Shown here: piece after piece, positions 24,474 to 31,724 of the stretch
Numbering within the stretch: the stretch's first letter is position 1
Layout: every line of letters begins with the position of its first letter
From: Streptomyces sp. NBRC 110611
GTDB lineage: Bacteria; Actinomycetota; Actinomycetes; Streptomycetales; Streptomycetaceae
Direction: 5' to 3'
Assembly (NCBI RefSeq): GCF_001590865.1
Contig: NZ_BBUY01000002.1
Span: 196,487 to 260,486 of the forward strand
Length of the DNA: 64,000 bases
The notes under the pieces: generated by a model
Seen by the model: the letters and a program-made list of their open reading frames with translations, nothing else
The model's database searches: none
Told to the model about the DNA's origin: nothing
Made by a program: the position numbers and the translations under genes

Positions 24474-25241
24474 ATGACCAACGGACAGCACCACGGCGAA
24501 ACGGCGCTGGTGACCGGAGCCAACAAGGGAATCGGCCGGCAGATCGCCCGACGGCTGGCTGCCGAGGGGATGACCGTCTACCTGGGCGCCCGGGACGAGG
24601 ACCGCGGCCGTGAGGCCGAACGGGCGCTGGCCGGCGAGGGGCTCGACGTCCGCTTCGTCCAGCTGGACGTGACCGTACAGGCGCAGATCGACGCCGCCGT
24701 CCAGCGGATCGAGGCGGAGCGCAGCCGGCTGGACGTACTGGTCAACAACGCGGGCGTGGTCGTGGAGTGGGGGGTTGCGGTGACCGAGGTCACCGCCGAG
24801 CGGATGCGCGCGGCCTTCGATGTCAATGTCTTCGGCACCGTCGCGGTGACCCAGGCATGCGTGCCCCTGCTGCGCCGCTCGCCCGCCGGCCGCGTGGTGA
24901 ACATGTCCAGCCCACTGGGCTCCCTGACCTTCCTCAGCGACCCGGACAACCCCATCGCCACCCGGGGGCTGCTTCCGTACAGCTCCTCCAAGGCGGCGCT
25001 CAACGCCCTCACGTTGGTGTACGCCAACGCGCTGCGCGACGAGGGCATCCGCGTGAACGCGGCGAACCCGGGGCTGGTGGCCACCGACCTCAACGACCGC
25101 TCCCCCTTCAGCCGCGGCACCCGAAGCCCCGAGGAAGGGGCCGAAGTCCCGGTACGTCTCGCGCTCATGGGCCCGGACGGACCGACCGGAAACTTCCGCG
25201 GCAGCATGGAAGGTTCAGTGGAGGAGTCGATGCCCTGGTAA
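24474..25241 (+). CDS. Second short-chain dehydrogenase/reductase
   Basis: A 255-residue classical SDR of the carbonyl-reductase-like group: TGANKGIG (14-21), NNAG, catalytic serine in NMSSPLGS, and YSSSKAALNAL with Tyr and Lys. It has the D-VN-N pattern but differs clearly from the ActIII type, so it is likely a tailoring ketone reductase. The last 20 residues are Gly/Ser-rich and acidic. It is probably co-transcribed with the ketoreductase gene across the repeat-filled 88-nt spacer. It is the last recognisable member of the polyketide cluster. Confidence 0.88.
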   Translation: MTNGQHHGETALVTGANKGIGRQIARRLAAEGMTVYLGARDEDRGREAERALAGEGLDVRFVQLDVTVQAQIDAAVQRIEAERSRLDVLVNNAGVVVEWGVAVTEVTAERMRAAFDVNVFGTVAVTQACVPLLRRSPAGRVVNMSSPLGSLTFLSDPDNPIATRGLLPYSSSKAALNALTLVYANALRDEGIRVNAANPGLVATDLNDRSPFSRGTRSPEEGAEVPVRLALMGPDGPTGNFRGSMEGSVEESMPW

Positions 25242-25324
25242 TCCTCGACTTCTTTTACGTGCCGGTAGTTTCACCCCGCGTCATCACTTTGGGATGACAC
25301 CACATCGCGGTAACTCATTAATCG

Positions 25325-25371
25325 CCCCCCGGCGAAGTGGATAACTCGTCAGTAACCATTTCACCGGGGGG
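25325..25371. terminator. Large imperfect hairpin after the polyketide cluster
   Basis: Arms 25325-25340 and 25356-25371 pair at 15 of 16 positions counting one G-U, with a 15-nt loop. It begins 83 nt after the SDR stop and is the best terminator candidate for that operon. The rest of the 473-nt gap 25242-25714 is noticeably less GC-rich than its surroundings and has no convincing ORF. It contains a TGACG/CGTCA inverted repeat at 25496-25508, a small GTCATC/GATGAC hairpin at 25280-25298 and two TTGACG boxes (25495, 25558), none with a good -10 partner. Confidence 0.5.
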
Positions 25372-25714
25372 TCAGAGGTACCCAAATCACCTTTCTCCAT
25401 GTGTAGGAGAGATCACATGTAGCCGAATTGGCGCCATGCGATGCACACAGATTCGGAGCTGACGCTCCACCAGTTAGCGGAAAACCACGGGGCTTTGACG
25501 TAGCGTCAGTACATATCCGAGAGATTGAATGCGCAACAACTCGCCCTATGGCGGACTTTGACGTCCGAAGCTGCGCTCTTCCTCTGACAGGATTGCCCGC
25601 ACGCAACCCGCTCAGGAATGCGGTGCGCTGCGTCCTGCCTCAGCGCACAACTGCGGCCTTCATCGGCGCAGCCACCGTCAGCGGGTCACCGGATCTGTGA
25701 AATCAAGGAGCACG

Positions 25715-26587
25715 ATGCACAGGCTTCGCATATCCAGGCGCATGAAAGCGCTCATAGCCGCCCTTACCGCTGCGCTCGGTGTGGTCATCGGTTTGACCGT
25801 CGTCGCCCCGGCCCAGGCCGCGACCACCGGCACCCTCTACGGCGGGAAGGGCAATTACACCTATATCAATCAGCGTTCCCAGCCTTCGACCTCGTCCGAT
25901 GCCGCCGGATACGCGCACGTCGGCGACGATATTTCGATGACCTGCCGGACCACCGGCACCCCCGTCGAGAACAACTCCCGGTGGATCTACTCCGGGTCGT
26001 ACTACATCGCCGACGCCTTCGTCACCGAGAACACCGACAAACTCCCGTCCTGCGGCGGCACCACCGGCCCGGGCACCACCCCCACTGCCCCGGCCACCCC
26101 CACCGCCGGCCAGAAGACCGTCGGCATCGACATGGTGAAGCAGGTCCAGAACCAGTGGTGCTGGGATGCCTCCGGCCTGACCATCGCCAAGTTCTGGGGC
26201 TTCACCGGCTACGACCAGAACGACTTCTGCCGACTCGCCGCCTCCGGCCGCTGGCTGGACTGCAACAACCAGCCCGCCACGCTCGAGGACATGGCCAACG
26301 GCCTGGCCAAGATGGGCATCGCCAGCAGCGGCGACAGCGTCCGTCGCCCCTCCTTCTCCCAGGTCGCCCAGCAGATCGACGCCGGCCGCCCGTTCGGCGT
26401 CCGGTTCGGGTGGCACAGCGGCGGCGGCCACATGAACGTCATCTACGGCTACGACGGCGGCAGCAACATGATCGCCGTTGGCGACCCGTGGCCCACCACC
26501 CAGACGTACACCTGGTGGGACTACGACAACTACGCGAACAACAGCCGGTTCGAGTGGACCCACTCGCGTATCAACATCCACAACTAG
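25715..26587 (+). CDS. Secreted SH3-domain papain-like cysteine protease
   Basis: A 290-residue secreted protein. Residues 1-35 are a Sec signal peptide ending APAQA. Residues about 38-115 look like a bacterial SH3 domain with paired cysteines (TLYGGKGNYTYINQRS; RWIYSGSYYIADAFV), then a Thr/Pro linker. Residues about 133-290 form a papain-like/C39-like peptidase: QVQNQWCWDAS with Cys149, GGGHMNVIYGYD with His239 and Asp257 in AVGDPWP. The SH3 domain may anchor it to cell wall. AAGGAG precedes ATG 25715. The next gene, 18 nt on, encodes a likely partner. Confidence 0.83.
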   Translation: MHRLRISRRMKALIAALTAALGVVIGLTVVAPAQAATTGTLYGGKGNYTYINQRSQPSTSSDAAGYAHVGDDISMTCRTTGTPVENNSRWIYSGSYYIADAFVTENTDKLPSCGGTTGPGTTPTAPATPTAGQKTVGIDMVKQVQNQWCWDASGLTIAKFWGFTGYDQNDFCRLAASGRWLDCNNQPATLEDMANGLAKMGIASSGDSVRRPSFSQVAQQIDAGRPFGVRFGWHSGGGHMNVIYGYDGGSNMIAVGDPWPTTQTYTWWDYDNYANNSRFEWTHSRINIHN

Positions 26588-26605
26588 GGAGGACGACGAC
26601 CGACC

Positions 26606-27598
26606 ATGCAGACCATGCGACGCTCCACGCGCGCGGCCGCCCGGGCCGGCGTCCTCGCCGCAGCCGCCCTCACCGCGCTGGCCATCGCCCCGGCGCACGC
26701 CGCCGATGCCGGTGACGGTGCCGGTGCCGGTGCCGGTATCGCCGGCTACCAGTCGGCCCGGCAGGTCCTCAAGACCGACAAGGTCAAGAACACCGTCTCG
26801 CGCTTCCTGGCCGCGGCGAAGCCGGGCGGGGACGCCGGCACCGAGGACGGCGGGATGGGCGGCGGGCCCGAGGAGCAGCCGGCCGCCGCCGACGCCGCGC
26901 CCCGGTTCGACCTCAAGGACCCGGTGCCGATATACGAGATCAGCCCCGAGTTCGTCGCGGGGAAGGCCGGGGGGACCCCTCAGGAAGCGCTCCAGCTCAC
27001 CTTCCTCGCGTCCCGGGTCAACGCCTCGGACGGCCACACGGCCTCCGTGCTGCTCACGCCGAAGGGCGGGGCCAAGGGCGCCGGTGGCACGAGCGCCGGC
27101 ACCGAGGGCTGGCAGCTGTCCGGTATCCGGGACGGCGACGAAGAACTCGCCCACGCCGAAGGCGGCACCCCGCAGGCCCGCACCTTCGCCGAGCCGCAGA
27201 TCCACGCCTGGTACCGGCTCACCGACAAGGGCCTGGTCGAGCCGCTCAACAACGAGGCCCGCAGCGGCCTCCAGGGCAAGGGCAACCTTCCGCTCGCCGA
27301 GTATCAGAGACTGGTCCACAAGCGGTACGGCGACAAGCTGCCGGGCTCGGAGTACGACCGCAAGGGCATGGCCGGCGGATACGCGGGCCTCACCGACGCG
27401 GGCCGGACCGTGCAGCCGAAGACGGCTGCGCCCGCACCGCCCGACGAGGCGCCCAAGGGTTCGCAGTCCAGGGCGGCCGCTCCCACGCCGTCCACCGGCG
27501 CGTCCTGGTATCCGGCCGCCGTGGCCGGGGCCGCCGGCCTGACGGCGCTCGGCGGCGCGCTGCACCGGCGCCGGCGGCGGGTAGCCACCGAGCACTGA
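26606..27598 (+). CDS. Secreted, C-terminally membrane-anchored protein of unknown function
   Basis: A 330-residue protein with an N-terminal signal peptide (cut likely after APAHA, residue 32) and a C-terminal hydrophobic segment near 298-318 followed by RRRRR, which would hold it in the membrane with the bulk outside. There is no LPxTG, so it is not an obvious sortase substrate. The middle (about 95-240) is soluble and includes FDLKDPVPIYEISPEFVAGKAG and EPQIHAWYRLTDKGLVEPLNNEA. I do not recognise the family. Tight linkage to the protease gene suggests a substrate, inhibitor or anchor role. GGGAGG lies 13 nt before ATG 26606. Confidence 0.75.
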   Translation: MQTMRRSTRAAARAGVLAAAALTALAIAPAHAADAGDGAGAGAGIAGYQSARQVLKTDKVKNTVSRFLAAAKPGGDAGTEDGGMGGGPEEQPAAADAAPRFDLKDPVPIYEISPEFVAGKAGGTPQEALQLTFLASRVNASDGHTASVLLTPKGGAKGAGGTSAGTEGWQLSGIRDGDEELAHAEGGTPQARTFAEPQIHAWYRLTDKGLVEPLNNEARSGLQGKGNLPLAEYQRLVHKRYGDKLPGSEYDRKGMAGGYAGLTDAGRTVQPKTAAPAPPDEAPKGSQSRAAAPTPSTGASWYPAAVAGAAGLTALGGALHRRRRRVATEH

Positions 27599-27622
27599 TC
27601 TCGCCCTGCTCACCACATGTTT

Positions 27623-27664
27623 CGGCCCCGTTCCCGACTGCCCGGCAGGCGGGGAACGGGGCCG
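27623..27664. terminator. Bidirectional hairpin terminator
   Basis: A perfect 13-bp inverted repeat (27623-27635 and 27652-27664) with a 16-nt loop that itself can form CTGCC/GGCAG. It lies between convergent genes. Confidence 0.8.
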
Positions 27665-27775
27665 TTGCCGAGCACGGTCCGGCGGGCCACGGCGGCGGAC
27701 GGCAGCCGGTGTGCGTCCTGCGGCTGCTCGGCCCAGGCCGCAATGACCGAGAGTGCATCTCATGTGCCCGTTAGG

Positions 27776-28501
27776 TCACAGGTAACCTTCCCGAAGGGCA
27801 TAGGCCACGGCGTGCGCCCGGTTGCGCAGGTGCAGCCGGGTGGTGAGCCCGTGCACCACGTTTTTGACCGTGCGTTCGGAGAAGGACAGTTTGCTTGCGA
27901 TCTCCCCGGTGTCGAGCCCCTCGGCCACCAGCCGCAGCACGTCGACCTCACGTGGTGTCAGGCCCGAGGACGATGCCCCGGGGCGGCCCGCGGTGGTGCG
28001 GTGCAGCGCTCCCACCTGGTTGATGAGCCGGCCGAGCAGGTCGGCGGGGAGGTCGCCGTCCCCGCGCGCCGCCGCGCGTACGGCCTGCACCAGCCGGTGC
28101 GCGGTGGCCTCGTGGCGCCAGACGATGACGCCGATCCCGCACTCGATGATGTCGAGCAGCTCGGCTTCCCGCAGCGCCCCCACCACGAGCACGGCACGGG
28201 CTCCTTCGCTGCGTGCGATGCGGCGCAGCCGGGTCAGCGAGGCCTCGTCCAGCGCCTCGCCGACCAGCAGGCCGACGGCGCCGGGGCCGCTCCGCGGCTC
28301 CTCGCAGAGCTCGATCTCCGGGTGCCTGCCCAGCTGGCTGCGGACGCCCGCGAGCGAGATCGGGTCGGCCGCGTACACCGTCACGGGTATCCGCCCGCCG
28401 GTGGGGGCCACCGTGCGGTCCGTGATTCCCCATGAGCTGTCCAAGCGTTCCCCCCATGCCCGATTCCCCGCCGACCGGGCGGAATTGATGGCCGGTGTCA
28501 T
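27776..28501 (-). CDS. NarL-type regulator with degenerate receiver
   Basis: A 241-residue regulator. Residues about 40-150 have the alternating pattern of a receiver domain, but the phospho-accepting aspartate strand is replaced (AVGLLVGEALDEAS), so phosphorylation is unlikely. Residues about 170-240 form the LuxR helix-turn-helix (LTPREVDVLRLVAEGLDTGEIASKL; SERTVKNVVHGLTTRL). ATG 28501 follows CAGGAG. It diverges from the LAL regulator gene, with the two starts 136 nt apart, and the pair may share a control region. Confidence 0.83.
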   Translation of the reverse strand: MTPAINSARSAGNRAWGERLDSSWGITDRTVAPTGGRIPVTVYAADPISLAGVRSQLGRHPEIELCEEPRSGPGAVGLLVGEALDEASLTRLRRIARSEGARAVLVVGALREAELLDIIECGIGVIVWRHEATAHRLVQAVRAAARGDGDLPADLLGRLINQVGALHRTTAGRPGASSSGLTPREVDVLRLVAEGLDTGEIASKLSFSERTVKNVVHGLTTRLHLRNRAHAVAYALREGYL

Positions 28502-28636
28502 GTGCTCACACTCCTGTGGGGACCGCGGCACGGGCAATCGTGGAGGACCACGAGACCGACCACGAAGTCGCCGTACGGCCTCCACGAGTGGTGCCCCGAG
28601 GGGCACCGCGGGCGCCGCACCACTACAGGAGGCAGG

Positions 28637-31492
28637 ATGTCAGGACCGCCGGGACCACCGGAAGCGGCAGGTCCACCGGGGCCGCCGGGCGGTTCGCCGG
28701 GTCCGCCGGTCCCGCCGGATGAACACCGGGAGGCGGTGGCACTGTTGGCCGCCGAGGCGGCGCGTGCCAGGGCCGGCACCGGCCGTATGGTCCTGGTGCG
28801 CGGGGCGACGGGCACCGGGCGCACCTCCGTCCTGGAGGCCGCGGCCGACGATGCGACCGCGGCGGGCATGCGGGTCCTGCGAGCCCGCTGCTCCCCCGGC
28901 GACACCGCACACGCCTTCTCCGCCGTGCTGCAACTGCTGGGGCTGTCGACGGAGTTCACCGGCCTGCCTCCGGGCGTCGACGAGCGCAGCACCTCCGCGA
29001 GGCTGTGGCGGCTGCTGGCCTCGTACGCCGACGAGGGCCCGCTGCTGCTCGCGGTGGACGACGTACACCTGGCCGACCGGTCCTCCCGGCAGTGGCTGAC
29101 GGAGGCCACCCGGCGCCTCGACCGATTACCCGTACTGCTGGCGGTGACCGAGCGCAGCCAGTACGACGTGGACCCGCCGCTGCCCGGTATCGCGCACACG
29201 CTGCCGCCCGCGCTCGTCCGGAGCTGCACGCTCGCGCCCCTGGGCACCGGCTCCGCCGCCGAGCTGGTGCGTTCGGCCTGCCCCGACGCGCCGGAAGCCT
29301 GGGCCGAGGACTGCGTACGGGCCGGCGCGGGCAGCCCGCTGCTGCTGCTCGCCCTGCTGGAGGACCTCGGCGAGGTACCGGCCGCCGGCCCCGTGCCGGA
29401 GTCCTGCGCCGCGCTGTATCCGGGCGCGTACCCGGCTGCCGTTGCGTGGTGGCTGGACAGTACGGGGCTGCTGACCGCCGAGGTGGCGCGGATGCTGGCG
29501 GCGCTGGACGAGGGGTGGGCGGAACACGCCCCGGCCGGGCATCCGGCCCCGTACCCCGGCCCGAGCGCCACCGCCGCTCTCGCGGAACTCCTCGCCGGGC
29601 CGACCGGAGCCGACCCGGCCCGGGTGGCGGGCTGGCTGACGGCCATGACCCGGCTCGGCGTGCTGCGCCCCGCGCCGGACGGGCGTCCCCGCTATGCCCA
29701 TGCGTTGCTGCGCGACGCGGTGCTCGCCGACGTGCCGGTGGCCCGGCGGCAGGCGGCTCACCGGGCCGCGGCCGAGGAGATGCTGCGCCGCGGCGCGCGC
29801 GCCGAGACCGTGGCACGGCAGTTGATGCGGACCGGGCCCGTCGGGGAGCCGTGGGCGCTGACCGTACTGGTGGACGCCGCGGCACTGGCCGCACGGGACG
29901 CGCGGCGGCCCGGCGACCCGGTCGCGTTCCTGCGCCGTGCCCTGGAGGAGCCGATGCCCGATGCCGACCGGCAGCGGCTGCTGACCAGGCTGGGCTCGCT
30001 GGAGCACGCCGCGCGCGACGCCTCGGCAGGGCTGTCGCGCTTCGCGGAGGCGCTGCGCCTGGAGGGCACCCCGCAGGGCCGGGTGCACGCCGCGGTGGCG
30101 CTGGGCACCGCCCTGGTGGGCCGCGGCAAGGTACGGGACGCGGTCGACCAACTGCGCGAGCTGGACGGGGAGCTGACCGACCGCCCCGATCTGGTGCGTA
30201 CGGTGCAGACGGCCTCGGCGCTGCTCTCCGACCACGACCAGGGGGTGCGGCGGGAGGTGTACCGGTGGCTGACGGAGACCGCCGAGCGCTCCCCCGAACT
30301 GCTCGGCGCCGCCGGGCAGATGCTGATGGTGCGGTACGCGTCGACGGCCGGGCTGACCTCGGCGGAGAAGGCCATGAAGCGGGTGCGGGACCTGCTCGCC
30401 GAGCCCGCCGACCCGCTGACCGAACCCTTCCTGCTGGGCACGGCCGCCGCCGTGGCCCAGTGGGCCGACGAACTCGACGAGGCCGAGCGCCTGGTCGAGC
30501 GAGGCCTGGCCGGGCAGCACGCCGCCCTGCTGCACCCGATGCACGAGGCGATTCTCAACACCGGGATCGACATCGCCGCGGCCCGCGGCGACTACGCCCG
30601 CCTGCTCGGCGCCCCGGACGCCCTGGACACCGAGGCGGGGCACGCCGGTCCGTGCAACCGGCACGGGCACGTCCTGATCGCGCTGGTCGAGACGGGCCGG
30701 ATGGCGCAGGCCGAACGGCTCGTGGCGGCCTTCGACCTCGCCGAAGCGCCGGATTCCTGGGAGCTGAACCGCTTCCTGTACGCACGCGGTGTGCTGCGGG
30801 CCGCCGCTGCCGACCCGCCGGGCGCGCTCCACGACTTCCTGGAGTGCGGCCGGCGCCAGTCGGCCCGCGAGGTGATCAGCCCGGTCGTCACTCCGTGGCG
30901 AACCGCGGCCGCCGAGTGCTGCCTTGCCCTCCACAACCCACGGGAGGCCGTCGCGCTGGCCGAGGAGGAGCTGCGCCTCGCGCAGGTGTGGGACACCCCC
31001 CGCACGGTGGGCCGCGCCCTGCGGGTCCTGGCCATGGCAACCGGCGGCCGCCACGGCCTGAAGCTGGCCTCGGAGGCCGTGGACACCCTCCGGACCGTCC
31101 CCTCGGCCGAATCCGAGCTGCTCCCCGCCCTGATCACGGAGGGGCGCGCGCTCAGCGCCGCAGGCGACCGGGCCCGGGCCCGCGACTGCCTCCAGGAGGC
31201 CGCCGAGCGCGCCGAACGCCGCGGCGCCGTCCGCCACCGCACCCTCGCCGAACAGGCCCTGCGCGACCTCGGCGCCCGCCACCGCCACACTCCGCGCACC
31301 GGCCCCTCCTCCCTCACCGACGGTGAACGCCGCATCGCCGAACTCGCCGCCACCGGCCACACCAACTCCGAGATCGCCGCCCTCCTCCACCTCGCCCGCC
31401 GCACCGTGGAGACCCATCTGACCAGCACCTATCGCAAGCTGGGCATACGGAGTCGGGGCGAGCTCCGCGAGGCCCTCCTGGAAGACCGGTAA
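28637..31492 (+). CDS. Large ATP-binding LuxR (LAL) regulator
   Basis: A 951-residue protein. The N-terminal 27 residues are a G-P-P-rich tail. An AAA ATPase core follows, with a Walker-A-like GATGTGRTS at 56-64 and Walker B LLLAVDDVH near 137-143. A long helical TPR-like region fills the middle, and a LuxR helix-turn-helix lies at about 885-945 (LTDGERRIAELAATGHTNSEIAALL). In the Walker A the invariant lysine is arginine, so ATP hydrolysis may be altered. LAL regulators usually activate sugar or secondary-metabolite genes. ATG 28637 with AGGAGG is preferred over frames starting at 28502. Confidence 0.9.
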   Translation: MSGPPGPPEAAGPPGPPGGSPGPPVPPDEHREAVALLAAEAARARAGTGRMVLVRGATGTGRTSVLEAAADDATAAGMRVLRARCSPGDTAHAFSAVLQLLGLSTEFTGLPPGVDERSTSARLWRLLASYADEGPLLLAVDDVHLADRSSRQWLTEATRRLDRLPVLLAVTERSQYDVDPPLPGIAHTLPPALVRSCTLAPLGTGSAAELVRSACPDAPEAWAEDCVRAGAGSPLLLLALLEDLGEVPAAGPVPESCAALYPGAYPAAVAWWLDSTGLLTAEVARMLAALDEGWAEHAPAGHPAPYPGPSATAALAELLAGPTGADPARVAGWLTAMTRLGVLRPAPDGRPRYAHALLRDAVLADVPVARRQAAHRAAAEEMLRRGARAETVARQLMRTGPVGEPWALTVLVDAAALAARDARRPGDPVAFLRRALEEPMPDADRQRLLTRLGSLEHAARDASAGLSRFAEALRLEGTPQGRVHAAVALGTALVGRGKVRDAVDQLRELDGELTDRPDLVRTVQTASALLSDHDQGVRREVYRWLTETAERSPELLGAAGQMLMVRYASTAGLTSAEKAMKRVRDLLAEPADPLTEPFLLGTAAAVAQWADELDEAERLVERGLAGQHAALLHPMHEAILNTGIDIAAARGDYARLLGAPDALDTEAGHAGPCNRHGHVLIALVETGRMAQAERLVAAFDLAEAPDSWELNRFLYARGVLRAAAADPPGALHDFLECGRRQSAREVISPVVTPWRTAAAECCLALHNPREAVALAEEELRLAQVWDTPRTVGRALRVLAMATGGRHGLKLASEAVDTLRTVPSAESELLPALITEGRALSAAGDRARARDCLQEAAERAERRGAVRHRTLAEQALRDLGARHRHTPRTGPSSLTDGERRIAELAATGHTNSEIAALLHLARRTVETHLTSTYRKLGIRSRGELREALLEDR

Positions 31493-31660
31493 CGGCCGCG
31501 GCGTCGAACAGCGCCGACCGGGTACGCACAGTGACGATCAGCCGCTTGCCGTCCGAGGCCGTTGCCGCACGATGGTCTCAGGACCACCACGGCCGGATGG
31601 CGGAATCTCCCCTCGCCTCCCCACCTTGCCTTCGGAACTTGATTGCTTACGTCCGAACCA

Positions 31661-31690
31661 TTGACGTATTGCGTTCACAAAATTTAGGGT
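31661..31690 (+). promoter_or_regulatory. Housekeeping-type promoter for the GH65 gene
   Basis: TTGACG (31661-31666) and TAGGGT (31685-31690) with an 18-bp spacer match the vegetative sigma consensus. ATG 31725 follows at 35 nt with a GGAG ribosome site. The remaining bases of the 232-nt gap 31493-31724 show nothing else. Confidence 0.7.
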
Positions 31691-31724
31691 CCGTGGACCC
31701 CCCAGATCACCCTGACGGAGAACA

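Noticed and set aside
25496..25563. TTGACG boxes as promoter -35 elements before the papain-like protease gene
   Set aside because: Neither has an acceptable -10 at 16-19 bp, so I do not list a promoter.
29126..31417. A 763-codon minus-strand frame inside the LAL regulator gene
   Set aside because: It is a shadow of the LAL gene. The LAL frame has Walker, TPR-like and HTH motifs; this one has none.
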